Shown: positions 53,393 to 63,301, counted from the first letter of the stretch. The stretch is DNA of 64,000 nt from Scytonematopsis contorta HA4267-MV1 (GCA_019359035.1 JAHHIC010000063.1:62001-126000); one strand, 5' to 3'. Notes: generated by a model from the letters alone, not told the origin. Numbers and translations are program-made.

Positions 53393-53908
53393 ATGAAAAT
53401 TTTGACACAATGGGGCTTCACGCGAGAATTTTGGCGCGGTCAACACGGAGAATACTGGGTATTAACACAAGGAATACTCATGCTAGGCTTTATACTTTTA
53501 CCCACATGGCAACCAAGCAAATTTAATCTCAATGAAAATCAAGTTTTTTTATATATAAATTGGAGTTTAGCTGCTGTATTCGCAACAATCGCAGCAGTAT
53601 TTTTAATCAGAGGAGTATTGGAACTAGGAAGCAGTTTAACTCCTTTACCTTATCCCAGAGAAGATGGGCAGCTAATTCAATCAGGGGTTTACGGTATAGT
53701 ACGCCACCCTATTTACAGCGGCGTGATTTTTGCTGCCCTTAGCTGGGTCTTATTCCAGTGGAGTTTATCCCATTTAATAGCAACAGTTGTACTGATACTA
53801 TTTTTTAACGCAAAAGCAAATCGTGAAGAAGTCTGGTTAACCGAAAAATATGTAGATTATCCAGACTATCGAATCAATGTCAAAAAATTGATTCCTTGGA
53901 TTTACTGA
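53393..53908 (+). CDS. ICMT/PEMT-like integral membrane methyltransferase
   Basis: A 171-residue protein with four or five membrane helices and the cofactor-binding C-terminal motif YGIVRHPIYSG followed by EEVWLTEKYVDYPDYR, the pattern of isoprenylcysteine carboxyl methyltransferase-like and phospholipid methyltransferase proteins. The methyl acceptor is unknown; in bacteria this family is often near lipid or isoprenoid genes, but there are none beside it here. It converges on crhR. Confidence 0.85.
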   Translation: MKILTQWGFTREFWRGQHGEYWVLTQGILMLGFILLPTWQPSKFNLNENQVFLYINWSLAAVFATIAAVFLIRGVLELGSSLTPLPYPREDGQLIQSGVYGIVRHPIYSGVIFAALSWVLFQWSLSHLIATVVLILFFNAKANREEVWLTEKYVDYPDYRINVKKLIPWIY

Positions 53909-53998
53909 AAAAACTGATTCACCAAAAGATTTAAAAGTAAAAAGATTCTACCCCTTTATTCTTTATCTTTTTACCTTTACCTTTTACGAGTAAGCTAC

Positions 53999-55528
53999 TT
54001 AAGTCGAACTAACTTGCTTGGTAGCCCCAGAAGATTCGCGATTTGCTAACTTCAATTTGGGTTTAACAGAACCTTTGTTTTCATCAGAGTTTCTTCTGTC
54101 AGGTCTTCCACCACCACCCGAACGAGGACGGTCACTACCGTAATCGCGGTTTCCACCACCACCACCACGACGGAGTTTTGGTTTGGGGGTTGCCAACATA
54201 TCTTCTTCGAGGATGTCCACGTCGTTTTTCAGCCAAGCGGGACGGGTTTGGTCATAAGCAATTTGTAAAGCGGCAGCAGCGATAGCTTGAGCGTCGTACT
54301 CTTCAGTCAATTGACGTACTATCGACAAGAAGGAAGCCATACGCTCACCAGTCAAAGCTTCTCGGACTTGAGTTTGTAATTTCTCTAATTGCTTGCCCTC
54401 GATTTGTGCTCTTGTGGGAATCTGTACAACTTGCCAAGCTTGACGCACGTGACGTTCAAATGCTTGTTGCTTACGTCTTTCAAATGGCTGAACCAAAGAA
54501 ATTGCAGTACCTTCAGCTCCAGCACGTCCAGTCCGACCGATACGGTGAACGTAGGTTTCTACACTGTCAGGTAAATCAAAGTTGATGACATGTGACAATT
54601 GGTCTACATCCAAACCTCTTGCCGCAATATCAGTTGCTACAACCCAGCGCACCTGGCGATTGCGGAAGCGACCTAATAAGCGCTCTCTAGCTTGTTGAGA
54701 TAAGTCACCGTGGTATTCATCTACACTATGACCAGCTGATTGTAATTGATTGGTCAGTTCCGCTGCAGTACGACGGGTACGGACAAAGATTAAAGCTGTT
54801 TCTGGGTCTTCCATTTCCAGAATCGGCTGTAGTGCTTTCGCTTTTGTCAAATGACGTGGGACTAAATAAGCAACTTGATTAATTTTTGTTGGAGCTGCTT
54901 TCGGTTGCTCTACAGTAACAGTTGCTGGATTGTTTAAAAATTTGTTCACCAATTGGCGAATTGAAGGTGGCATTGTTGCCGAAAATAAAGCTGTTTGACG
55001 CTCTGTTGGTGCGAGAGAAAGAATTTTTTCCACGTCATCAATAAAGCCCATGCTCAGCATTTCGTCGGCTTCATCAAGTACAAAAAATCTCACTTTATCC
55101 AGCTTTAAACAACCGCGTTCGAGTAAATCTATTACCCGTCCTGGTGTACCAACAACAATTTGAGCGCCTCTTTTTAATTGTAAAATTTGACGGTCAATTG
55201 ATTGTCCACCATAAATTGCAAGAGTTTTCAAACCTTGATTACCAACAAATTCATATACTGCATCATGAACTTGAATCGCCAATTCCCTTGTAGGAGCTAG
55301 TATCAAAGCTTGCACTGCCCGTAAATTTGGGTCAATTTGTTCTAAAATTGGCAGCGAAAAAGCTGCTGTTTTACCTGTTCCTGTTTGAGACTGACCCACC
55401 ACATCACGACCTGCAAGCACCAAAGGAATTGCTTGCGCTTGTATGTTTGTTGGTGCGGTAAAGCCTAATTGTTCTAAGTGTTGAACGCGCTCTGCTGAAA
55501 GACCTAATTCTACAAATGTAGTACTCAT
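53999..55528 (-). CDS. crhR: DEAD-box RNA helicase CrhR-like
   Basis: ATP-dependent RNA helicase of 509 residues. Motifs: Q-motif GFTAPTNIQAQAI, motif I GQSQTGTGKT, PTRELA, TPGR, DEAD, SAT, and HRIGRTGRAG. The C-terminal 70 residues are Arg/Gly-rich, as in cyanobacterial Crh proteins. In Synechocystis, crhR follows rimO in a two-gene operon and is induced by cold and redox change; here the same order is kept with an 80-base spacer. ATG 55528 has AGGA 8 bases upstream; the frame runs on upstream through repeat sequence only. Confidence 0.92.
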   Translation of the reverse strand: MSTTFVELGLSAERVQHLEQLGFTAPTNIQAQAIPLVLAGRDVVGQSQTGTGKTAAFSLPILEQIDPNLRAVQALILAPTRELAIQVHDAVYEFVGNQGLKTLAIYGGQSIDRQILQLKRGAQIVVGTPGRVIDLLERGCLKLDKVRFFVLDEADEMLSMGFIDDVEKILSLAPTERQTALFSATMPPSIRQLVNKFLNNPATVTVEQPKAAPTKINQVAYLVPRHLTKAKALQPILEMEDPETALIFVRTRRTAAELTNQLQSAGHSVDEYHGDLSQQARERLLGRFRNRQVRWVVATDIAARGLDVDQLSHVINFDLPDSVETYVHRIGRTGRAGAEGTAISLVQPFERRKQQAFERHVRQAWQVVQIPTRAQIEGKQLEKLQTQVREALTGERMASFLSIVRQLTEEYDAQAIAAAALQIAYDQTRPAWLKNDVDILEEDMLATPKPKLRRGGGGGNRDYGSDRPRSGGGGRPDRRNSDENKGSVKPKLKLANRESSGATKQVSST

Positions 55529-55550
55529 TAATTTTCCTAGATAATTTACT

Positions 55551-55605
55551 TTTGACTGTTTACTATTGGTTGTTGACTGTTGACTATTAACTGCCAACTA
55601 TCAAC
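55551..55605. repeat. Degenerate TTGACTG repeat between rimO and crhR
   Basis: TTGACTGTTTACTATTGG then TTGTTGACTGTTGACTATT and complements (CAACTATCAAC) fill most of the 80-base intercistronic spacer. Confidence 0.75.
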
Positions 55606-55608
55606 AAA

Positions 55609-56928
55609 TTAGTTATTCACTATTTGACCGTAGAGGTCATAAACATCAGCGTCTTGTATTTGTACTGATACTATGCTTCCTAACCTGGCTTGTCCCCGTG
55701 CGTAAACTAAACCATCTACCTCTGGGGAGAATCTGCCACAACGACCGACTAATTCGCCAGTTTCCGGATTTTCCTGCTCAATCAAAACGTCAACAAATTT
55801 ACCTATTTCCTGCTTATTCTTTCTCAAAGAAATTGGTTGTTGTAATTCCATCAAAGCGTTACGACGCTTATCCATTACAGATTGAGGCAATTGGTTGGGA
55901 AGATTGTAAGCTGCTGTCCCCTCTTCCTGAGAAAAAGTAAACACACCTACATGGTCAAACTCATGACGCTGCACAAACTGCATTAGATGCTCAAAATGCT
56001 CATCCGTCTCCCCTGGGAAACCAACAATAAATGTTGTCCGCAGCACCGATTCTGGCAGTACCTCTTTGATACGCTCGATAATCGAGTCGTTCACCCGTCC
56101 TTGCCAAGGACGATTCATGGCACGCAAAACTTCTGGATGGGAATGTTGCAAAGGCAAGTCCAAATAAGGTAATACATTTGATGTTTGTTTTATAGCCTCA
56201 ATCACTTCTGGAGTCAGTCCCGTCGGATAGGCATAATGCATCCGTATCCAGGGTATATCGACTTTCCCCAGAGCTAGAAGCAACTCGGCTAATTTCGGTT
56301 TGCCGTATATATCTATACCATAGTTGGTTGTTATCTGGGATATTAAGATAATTTCTTGTACCCCTTGAGCCGCTAATTGCTTAGCTTCAGCGACTATAGA
56401 TTCAATAGTGCGCGACCTTTGATTCCCACGTAAATGCGGAATTATACAAAACGCACAACGATAATCACAACCTTCGGCAACCCTTAGGTAAGCCACCCCC
56501 TCAGTAGTGGTGCGATAGCGGGGTGTGGTTTCGTCAGCGATATAGGTAGGTTCCAAGGAAATTTCCTTCACCCTTTCGCCTTCTTCGACCCGCTCAATTA
56601 CATCTACTATTTTATGGTAATCACCTGTACCCACAACCGCAACTGCTTCAGGTAGTTCTTCCAATAATTGTCCTTGGAAATGTTGGGCCATACAGCCCGT
56701 GATTACTATTTTTTTATTTGCTTCCGCCAGTTCTACTAAAGTTCTGACAGATTCGGACCGTGCTGCTTCGATAAAACTGCAAGTGTTAACAATTACGTAA
56801 TCTGCTAACTCTTCATTTGTGTCTACGCTGTAGCCTGCTTCCACTAGCATTCCCAGCATATGCTCTGTATCAATCCGATTTTTTTCGCAGCCTAGGTGAG
56901 AAATGGCAATTGTTGGCTTGTCACCCAT
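55609..56928 (-). CDS. rimO: Ribosomal protein S12 methylthiotransferase RimO
   Basis: Radical-SAM enzyme that adds a methylthio group to the conserved Asp of ribosomal protein S12. It has 439 residues. The N-terminal [4Fe-4S] cysteines are in [15 protein letters not shown] and TGCMAQ; the radical-SAM motif is [20 protein letters not shown] and a C-terminal TRAM domain complete the set. The start [14 protein letters not shown] fits RimO rather than MiaB. It is the first gene of the rimO-crhR pair; a long non-coding stretch lies upstream. Confidence 0.95.
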   Translation of the reverse strand: MGDKPTIAISHLGCEKNRIDTEHMLGMLVEAGYSVDTNEELADYVIVNTCSFIEAARSESVRTLVELAEANKKIVITGCMAQHFQGQLLEELPEAVAVVGTGDYHKIVDVIERVEEGERVKEISLEPTYIADETTPRYRTTTEGVAYLRVAEGCDYRCAFCIIPHLRGNQRSRTIESIVAEAKQLAAQGVQEIILISQITTNYGIDIYGKPKLAELLLALGKVDIPWIRMHYAYPTGLTPEVIEAIKQTSNVLPYLDLPLQHSHPEVLRAMNRPWQGRVNDSIIERIKEVLPESVLRTTFIVGFPGETDEHFEHLMQFVQRHEFDHVGVFTFSQEEGTAAYNLPNQLPQSVMDKRRNALMELQQPISLRKNKQEIGKFVDVLIEQENPETGELVGRCGRFSPEVDGLVYARGQARLGSIVSVQIQDADVYDLYGQIVNN

Positions 56929-57766
56929 AGATTGAAAAATTTGTCAAGTTTTTCCTTTTATCTCAAGAGATTTCAAGAGTATTATTAACTTTACGCTCTT
57001 TTGTAGAACCGGAAATTAACTCTAGCTTTACAATTGGTTGCGATTATACCTCATGAAAACGGTTTATCCCTTAATGTCTTTATAAGAAGTCTTTAAATAT
57101 AACCTACAAGTAAGTCATCAAACTTTTATAAAGATAGTTTACGCACCCAGTCAGAACAGTTACCCTATTAAATTTATAAATAGGAACATCGTCATGATAT
57201 ACTTATCTTTCTCGTCTCCAAAGGATAGATTGGGATAAATAAATGGTCTTGGGGTAAATTTTATAGTTGTAATCTTTTGTAACAATACTATAAATGGTAT
57301 TTTACATTACCGCAGCGTGTAGAAAAAAATTTAACCCTGCGGAAAGACGCCCCAAGGGGTTGTGGTGAAAAGTCGCTACCAATCAGGGAAATCGCGCGTG
57401 CTACTACGCTTAAGATGCGGTAATATACCTTCCTGCGGTCGGTTAGGCTTGTAAAAAAAACAGGCTAAATACCTACGCTATTGGAATTATTACGCTTCTA
57501 GTGAGTGGCTAACTCCTCTTCTAGTTAGAATCTATCTTAACATATCTTATGAGAAGTTACACTTCAATTTCCACCCTAGGACGGAGGCAATAAATTATCG
57601 AATTATTCATGTGGCTTTGTTGACTGCTGACTGCTGACTGCTGACTGTTGAGTGTTCAAATAAAATTATCCCATTGTGGTAGAAGAGTAAATCCGTCAAC
57701 CGTCAACCGTCAACCGTCAACCGTCAACCGTCAACCGTCAACCGTCAACCGTCAATACATATAAAC
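56929..57766. other. 838-bp intergenic region, possible structured RNA or long leaders
   Basis: No convincing gene on either strand. Bases about 57300-57460 are less AT-rich than the flanks, with GCGGAAAGACGCCCCAAGGG (hairpin CCCCAAGGGG), several GCG-rich patches and eight consecutive A at 57453; that is unusual for spacer DNA. The section 57616-57755 is TTGACTGC then CCGTCAA repeats. I looked for tmRNA, RNase P and SRP RNA signatures and did not find them. Confidence 0.4.
57616..57755. repeat. TTGACTGC array followed by CCGTCAA array
   Basis: Five TGACTGC units at 57618-57652 and nine CCGTCAA units at 57692-57755, ending 11 bases before the btpA GTG. Confidence 0.93.
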
Positions 57767-58582
57767 GTGGACTTATATCAATTATTTAAAACCTCAAGTC
57801 CCATTATTGGGGTGATTCATCTACTACCGCTACCAACCTCACCACGCTGGTCTGGTAACTTAAAAGCTGTGATAGAGCGTGCTGAACAAGAAGCTGTCGC
57901 TCTTGCAAGTTCTGGGGTAGACGGTATTATTGTCGAAAACTTTTTTGATGCTCCATTTACCAAAAACCACGTTGACCCTGCTGTTGTCAGTGCTATGACT
58001 ATTGTCACCCAACGCATCCAAAATTTGGTCACCCTACCTATTGGTTTAAATGTTTTAAGGAATGATGCCAAAAGTGGAATGGCGATCGCCAGTTGTGTGA
58101 AAGCACAATTTATTCGGGTGAACGTGCTGACAGGAGTAATGGCAACAGACCAGGGGTTAATAGAAGGAGAAGCTCACGAGGTTTTACGCTATCGTAGGGA
58201 ACTAGGCAGCGATGTAAAAATTTTCGCTGATGTTTTGGTAAAACACGCTCGTCCGTTAAGTTCTCCTAACGTGACTGTAGCAGTTAAAGATACAATTGAG
58301 CGTGGTCTAGCAGATGCAGTAATTTTATCTGGTTGGGCAACTGGTAGCCCTCCGAATATAGAGGATTTAGAACTAGCCAAAGAAGCAGCACACAGTACTC
58401 CTGTATTTGTTGGTAGCGGAGCAAGTTTGGAAAATATTGCTACACTAATGCAGGCAGCAGATGGTGTAATTGTTTCCAGTTCGCTGAAACGTCACGGCAA
58501 AATTGAGCAACCAATTGACCCAATTCGCGTCAGTCAATTTGTGGAAGTCGCACATCGCTCTCGGTTGACTGTTGATGGTTGA
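57767..58582 (+). CDS. btpA: BtpA family protein (photosystem I accumulation)
   Basis: TIM-barrel-like protein of 271 residues. The Synechocystis BtpA is a peripheral thylakoid protein needed for stable photosystem I reaction centre proteins at low temperature. Family marks: IGVIHLLPLPTSPRW, GVDGIIVENFFDAPF, RVNVLTGVMATDQG, FADVLVKHA, DAVILSGWATGS and VFVGSGAS. GTG 57767 is the start, right after the CCGTCAA repeat. The last residues LTVDG and the TGA stop come from a TTGACTG repeat, so both ends touch repeats. HIP1 octamer at about 58082. Confidence 0.93.
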   Translation: MDLYQLFKTSSPIIGVIHLLPLPTSPRWSGNLKAVIERAEQEAVALASSGVDGIIVENFFDAPFTKNHVDPAVVSAMTIVTQRIQNLVTLPIGLNVLRNDAKSGMAIASCVKAQFIRVNVLTGVMATDQGLIEGEAHEVLRYRRELGSDVKIFADVLVKHARPLSSPNVTVAVKDTIERGLADAVILSGWATGSPPNIEDLELAKEAAHSTPVFVGSGASLENIATLMQAADGVIVSSSLKRHGKIEQPIDPIRVSQFVEVAHRSRLTVDG

Positions 58583-58802
58583 CTGGTGACTGGTGACTGT
58601 TGACGGTTGACTGTTGACGGCAGATAAAAAACTAAATCAGAATTAGAAAATAAAGATTTTGAGTTGAGTTGTCTTTTTCAACTTAACTTTTAGCTCACAA
58701 TAAATTTATTTATACAGTCAACCGTCAACAGTCAGCAGTCAGCAGTCAACCGTCAACCGTCAACCGTTAACCGTCAACCGTCAACCGTCAACCGTCAACC
58801 AT
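58563..58802. repeat. TTGACTG array and GTCAACC array flanking a spacer
   Basis: GGTTGACTG-type units at 58563-58622 overlap the btpA stop; GTCAACC/GTCAGCA units at 58716-58802 end 10 bases before the next start codon. The two arrays are complementary to each other and could form a very long stem. Confidence 0.92.
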
Positions 58803-58812
58803 AAACAGAAAT

Positions 58813-59787
58813 ATGATTATGAGTCGTCGTCGTTCTACTCCTTGGATTCATAGATCGTCACGCTTGTTAATTGCTGCGGTCGCAACTTGTGGAGCTTTAG
58901 TAACAGGCTATTTAACCATTGTTAAATTTAGCCAAGGTACAGCTGCTTGTCCGACACATGGCTGTGATATCGTACTCACAAGTCCATATGCAACAGTATT
59001 TGGACTACCATTAGCTTTGTTTGGTTTTCTAGCTTACGCTGGAATGGCAGCTTCAGCTTTGATACCATTTGCCATTAATCCCACAGAAAATAAAAATACT
59101 CGCTTACAAGTAGAAAACTCGACTTGGCTACTGCTGTTAGCTGGTTCAATAGCCATGACAGCATTTAGTGGCTTCTTAATGTACCTGCTAGCATTTCAAA
59201 TCAAAGCACTTTGTTTATACTGTATCGGCTCAGCGATATTCTCTGCGAGCATGTTAATACTAACTATTATTGGGCGTAACTGGGAAGATATTGGACAAAT
59301 ATTTTTTACCGCCGTTATTGTTATCATGCTAACTCTTGTGGGTACGGGAATTGCTTACTCCGGAGTCAACAATCAAGCCAAAACTCCTCAAGGAGAACCG
59401 ACATCTCCATCACCCGTTGGTGAACCCACTATTGGAGTTGGCTGGCCAATTACCACCACCTCTGGGGAAGCTGAAATTCAACTAGCAAAGCATTTGAAAA
59501 ATACTGGTGCTAAAATGTACTTTGCTTGGACTTGTCCTCACTGCTACGAGCAGAAACAACTATTTGGTAAAGAAGCCGTAACTGAACTCGACCCGATTGA
59601 ATGCCGACCCGATGGTAAAAACAATCCTCGTCCTGAATTGTGTGAAGCGGCAAAAATTCCTGGATATCCTTCGTGGATAATTAACGGTCAACTGAATTCT
59701 GGAGTCCAGTCTTTAGAAAAACTGTCTCAGCTTTCGGGTTATAAAGGGCCACGTAACTTCAAAAATTTCCCTGGATTTTTTAAGTAA
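58813..59787 (+). CDS. VKOR-thioredoxin fusion (disulfide-forming membrane protein)
   Basis: Vitamin K epoxide reductase homologue of 324 residues that oxidises exported proteins with a quinone. Residues about 18-195 form four to five membrane helices with the loop cysteines ACPTHGCD and the CxxC active site CLYCIG. After a Pro/Ser/Thr linker, residues about 230-324 are a thioredoxin-like domain with FAWTCPHCYEQK and a C-terminal cis-Pro segment PGYPSWIING. This is the LTO1 arrangement of cyanobacteria and chloroplasts, linked to photosystem assembly. ATG 58813 or 58819 could start it. Confidence 0.94.
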   Translation: MIMSRRRSTPWIHRSSRLLIAAVATCGALVTGYLTIVKFSQGTAACPTHGCDIVLTSPYATVFGLPLALFGFLAYAGMAASALIPFAINPTENKNTRLQVENSTWLLLLAGSIAMTAFSGFLMYLLAFQIKALCLYCIGSAIFSASMLILTIIGRNWEDIGQIFFTAVIVIMLTLVGTGIAYSGVNNQAKTPQGEPTSPSPVGEPTIGVGWPITTTSGEAEIQLAKHLKNTGAKMYFAWTCPHCYEQKQLFGKEAVTELDPIECRPDGKNNPRPELCEAAKIPGYPSWIINGQLNSGVQSLEKLSQLSGYKGPRNFKNFPGFFK

Positions 59788-60183
59788 ATTAACAAACATG
59801 AGATAGAGACCGTACTAACTCGGTCTCTACAAGATTTAATTGACTCAATAATACATATACACTAATTATTTCATTTTAATTTACTATAGTTATACAGCTA
59901 TATAATTTTTACCTTATTTTTCTTTCTTCTCGCTTCATCAAAATTTTATCCGTAAGCTGTTTTTATCGGTAAGAAGATTTATACTTGACTTGTAGTAATT
60001 TTTGGTTATATTTAGACATTCGTATTTAACAAAAAGCTGTTCCTTATTTATTGTTATTAGGAGTAAATTCAGTAGTTTGCTATTAAATCAAGTATAAAAA
60101 TATATAATCTCTCTAACGAGGACTAGCTTGTCCAAAAAAGTTATACCAAAAGGAATTTACACGAGATTTCTGCCCAGCAAGCA
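59788..60183. other. Intergenic region with a TAGAGACCG hairpin
   Basis: No gene is seen in 396 AT-rich bases. A hairpin TAGAGACCG-(8)-CGGTCTCTA at 59804-59829 follows the VKOR stop; it resembles the GTAGAGACG palindromes with a further changed inner stem and may end transcription. Confidence 0.5.
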
Positions 60184-62397
60184 ATGGGAATAAAAAATAG
60201 GCTAACCAAGCGCTTTTTAGAGGTGCAGGGGACATTTAAACAACAGATTAATCAAGTACAAAGGGAATTAATTACGGCCTCTAGTATCGCTGTATTAATC
60301 CTATTGTTACGTGCGGTTGGTTTAATGCAGTGGGCAGAGTGGGCAACTTTAGACCAATTTTTCCAATTACGTCCGGAAGAATCCCCAGAAGAGCGTATTA
60401 CAATTGTCGAAATTGATGAGCTTTCCTTAAGAGAACTGAATACTTGGCCAATACCAGATGGTAAAATTGCAGATTTATTATATACAATACAAAATCATAA
60501 ACCTCGTGCCATAGGTTTAGATATCTACAGAGATTTTGCAGTACCACCGGGTCATAATAGCTTGGTGAAAGCCTACAATTCAATGCCAAATATTGTGGGA
60601 ATTGAATTATTTAGAAGTGACAAAAAGGTAGGAGTAAACCCTCCAAAAAATTTAAATCAAAATCAAGTGGGTTTGAATAATTTGTTATTAGACGGAGATG
60701 GTAGAGTCAGACGAAATCTACTTTTTTCAAAAGATGGTAATAAAATACGACCAAGTTTTGCTCTCAAGCTAGTTAAATTGTATTTACAGGAAGAAGGTAT
60801 TACTCTCAAAAGAAGCAAGAACAACAAGGAATACTTAAAATTAGGTCAAGCGATACTTCCGCGTTTCCAGTCCTATGATGGTGGTTATGCAGACACTGAT
60901 GATAGAGGGTATCAATTTTTATCCAACTTTCCCAAACTGGGCTGTAGAAATTCATCAAAAACATCAAAAGAAAGTTGCGGTTTTCAGAAAATATCTATGC
61001 GAGATGTTTTAGCAAACCGAATACCAGAAAATTTAATTAAAAACCGTATCGTATTGATTGGTTCTACAGCTCCTAGTCTACAAGATTTCGTCTTAATACC
61101 ATATTCTAGCCAGTTTATGCGTTCTGCTGAGCCTGTAGCAGGGATTGAATTGCAAGCATATTTTATCAGTGAAATGCTACGAGCAGCCCTTGAAGGTAGA
61201 CCATTAATGCAAGTCTGGCCTGATAGAGTAGAAGCTTTATGGATTTTTTTATGGTCTCATATTGGTGCATTTATAATATGGCAGATACGACCCATAAATA
61301 AAAGTATTGTATGTTTTATATTAACTAGTTTTATACTTGTTGGTAGCACATATACTGCTTTTATTTGGGGTTGGTGGATACCAGCAGTACCAGCAATTTT
61401 AGCATTTTGTACTTCAGCAATTGCTATTACTTTTCAAATAGCTCAGGTGGAAGAAGAGTTAAAACGCTCTAAAGAATTTTTACATCAAATAATCAATACG
61501 ATTGCTGACCCAGTTTTTGTCAAAAATGAAAAACGGCAGTTAATTATCTGTAATGAAGCCTACTGTCGATTCATCGGGTATCCCACAAAATTACTACTTT
61601 CCTATTCAGACTATGACTTTTTTCCCCAATATCAAGCCGATGTTTTTCAAAAGCAAGACGAATTAGTTTTGCAGACGCAACAAGCAAAAGAAAATGAAGA
61701 AGAACTCACTGATGCTACTGGTAAAACATATTATATTGCCACAAAACGCTCTCTTCACAAAGATGCATGTGGTAACCGTTTTTTAGTCGGAGTTATACGT
61801 GATATAACTGAGCGCAAATTAGTTGAAAAAGAACTCAAGCGCACGGCAGATGAATTGATGATTACTAACAACGAACTAAAACTTAAAGAAGACAACTTAC
61901 GTTATCTTGCTTATCATGACCCTCTTACAGGTCTTCCTAATCGCAAATATTTTGCCGAAAAACTTAATGAGTCTCTGTATTGGGCGAAAAGTAATAATAT
62001 ATTGCTGGGATTATTGTTTATTGACCTAGATGGCTTTAAAAAAGTTAACGATACATTAGGACATGAAATGGGTGACCTGTTGCTGGTTACCGTTTCTCAG
62101 CGGCTGAGCAATTGTTTACGAGGTAGCGATACTGTTGCTCGCTTGGGGGGAGATGAATTTACCGTAATTTTACGTACCATCCCCAATATAAAAGTCGCAT
62201 CTATCATTGCTGAAAAGATTCTGTTTAGCCTATCTCAACCAATTGTTTTAGACGATAGTGTTGCTAGTATCTCCGCAAGTATCGGTATTAGTATTTACCC
62301 AATTAATAGTTACGATACAGAAAGTTTGATTCGACAAGCCGATACAGCTATGTACCGCGCTAAGCATCTTGGTAAGAATAGATATGAATTTTCATAA
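60184..62397 (+). CDS. CHASE2-PAS-GGDEF diguanylate cyclase
   Basis: Membrane sensor of 737 residues that probably makes cyclic di-GMP. Residues about 35-55 are a first helix, 60-340 a CHASE2 extracytoplasmic sensor (TIVEIDELSLRELNTWPIPDG in parts, VLIGSTAPSLQD), then three membrane helices (about 345-425). A PAS domain (about 430-555) follows, then a coiled linker and the GGDEF domain (about 575-737) with DPLTGLPNR, DLDGFKKVND and an intact RLGGDEF. An RxxD inhibitory site (RGSD) lies five residues before GGDEF, so product feedback is likely. No EAL domain. The ATG at 60184 has no clear Shine-Dalgarno. Confidence 0.94.
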   Translation: MGIKNRLTKRFLEVQGTFKQQINQVQRELITASSIAVLILLLRAVGLMQWAEWATLDQFFQLRPEESPEERITIVEIDELSLRELNTWPIPDGKIADLLYTIQNHKPRAIGLDIYRDFAVPPGHNSLVKAYNSMPNIVGIELFRSDKKVGVNPPKNLNQNQVGLNNLLLDGDGRVRRNLLFSKDGNKIRPSFALKLVKLYLQEEGITLKRSKNNKEYLKLGQAILPRFQSYDGGYADTDDRGYQFLSNFPKLGCRNSSKTSKESCGFQKISMRDVLANRIPENLIKNRIVLIGSTAPSLQDFVLIPYSSQFMRSAEPVAGIELQAYFISEMLRAALEGRPLMQVWPDRVEALWIFLWSHIGAFIIWQIRPINKSIVCFILTSFILVGSTYTAFIWGWWIPAVPAILAFCTSAIAITFQIAQVEEELKRSKEFLHQIINTIADPVFVKNEKRQLIICNEAYCRFIGYPTKLLLSYSDYDFFPQYQADVFQKQDELVLQTQQAKENEEELTDATGKTYYIATKRSLHKDACGNRFLVGVIRDITERKLVEKELKRTADELMITNNELKLKEDNLRYLAYHDPLTGLPNRKYFAEKLNESLYWAKSNNILLGLLFIDLDGFKKVNDTLGHEMGDLLLVTVSQRLSNCLRGSDTVARLGGDEFTVILRTIPNIKVASIIAEKILFSLSQPIVLDDSVASISASIGISIYPINSYDTESLIRQADTAMYRAKHLGKNRYEFS

Positions 62398-63037
62398 CAT
62401 ATTTACCGACTTTCTCTACCCTAAGGTGTAATTTTGTCAATTAATAAATGATTAAAAGATAATTAAGTATTCCAAAAGGTCATTCTGACTTTTTGTAATT
62501 TCACTTAATATTTTTAAACAAAAAAACTTCAGATAAACTACGTACGTAAAAAGTATAAAAATAACCTTTCGCATTTCTAAATGATTTGGCAAAATATAGA
62601 AGCCTTACTCCGCAAGGTTTACAAGGCTACATACTGATAGAAAAACCACAAAAATATCAATGGTTGCTATAGAAAATAATATGAAAAATGTTATCAACAT
62701 GACTTAGTATTTCTACTTATAACTCTTAAGATTTTGTAAAAACATCCTGTTGAGGTTGCATATCCGTGGTATTCATTAGAATATCCACCTTAATGCAGAT
62801 GCAAACGGCATCGTAAAAGTAATATCACTTAGAAGAGGGAACTTTTATCCCACTAGAGCAACTAGTTTGCTAGCTGTCAGCTTTCAGAAATTGCTTTGAT
62901 TTCCGCAATATCAAGCTTTAAAATCCTATTTTTCATAAAGATTTAACAAAATTTTGGCGGAAGATAAGTAAATATACTGAAAAATAGGCAGAAATCCTTT
63001 TTTAAACTCAATAATAACAAGGTAATTTACTTAGATT
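62398..63037. other. 640-bp intergenic region, no gene seen
   Basis: AT-rich, without long tandem repeats. I find no reading frame with coding character and no clear RNA signature; it should hold the promoter of the small protein at 63038. Confidence 0.4.
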
Positions 63038-63301
63038 ATGGGCACTAGCTTGAAAATCACGGGGGTCGTGGTCTTCCTAATCGGAATCAATTTGGTAGCT
63101 CCTAAAGTTGCCGACGTCACAGGTCTTTTTGGTAGTTGGGCTGCCAATGCTTGCACAATTGAATCAAGCAGTTCTATTACTGATTCCAAAAGAGGAACAT
63201 TCATAATAGCGTCCAATACTTGTCATTTGGAATCTAATGACGAGAATGAACCTATAAACTATGGCGCACCTGATAGCCAACATGGTAGTGGTACGCGGTA
63301 G
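63038..63301 (+). CDS. Small exported or membrane-anchored protein, function unknown
   Basis: An 87-residue protein with an N-terminal hydrophobic segment (about 5-25, LKITGVVVFLIGINLVA) and a polar, Ser/Asn/Glu-rich remainder with two Cys (ANACTIESS and SNTCHLES) that could form a disulfide after export. I do not recognise it. ATG 63038 lies after AAGGTAATTTACTTAGATT, a distant AAGG only. Confidence 0.5.
   Translation: MGTSLKITGVVVFLIGINLVAPKVADVTGLFGSWAANACTIESSSSITDSKRGTFIIASNTCHLESNDENEPINYGAPDSQHGSGTR

Noticed and set aside
57300-57460. tmRNA, RNase P RNA or SRP RNA
   Set aside because: Their conserved core sequences were looked for and are not present.
57692-57755. CCGTCAA array considered as a CRISPR array
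   Set aside because: Units are 7 bp and head to tail with no spacers; no cas genes in the window. The same holds for all other heptamer arrays.
22015-58089. HIP1 octamers (GCGATCGC) as a strong lineage marker
   Set aside because: I saw only three (about 22015, 40264, 58082), too few to say more than that they fit a cyanobacterium.
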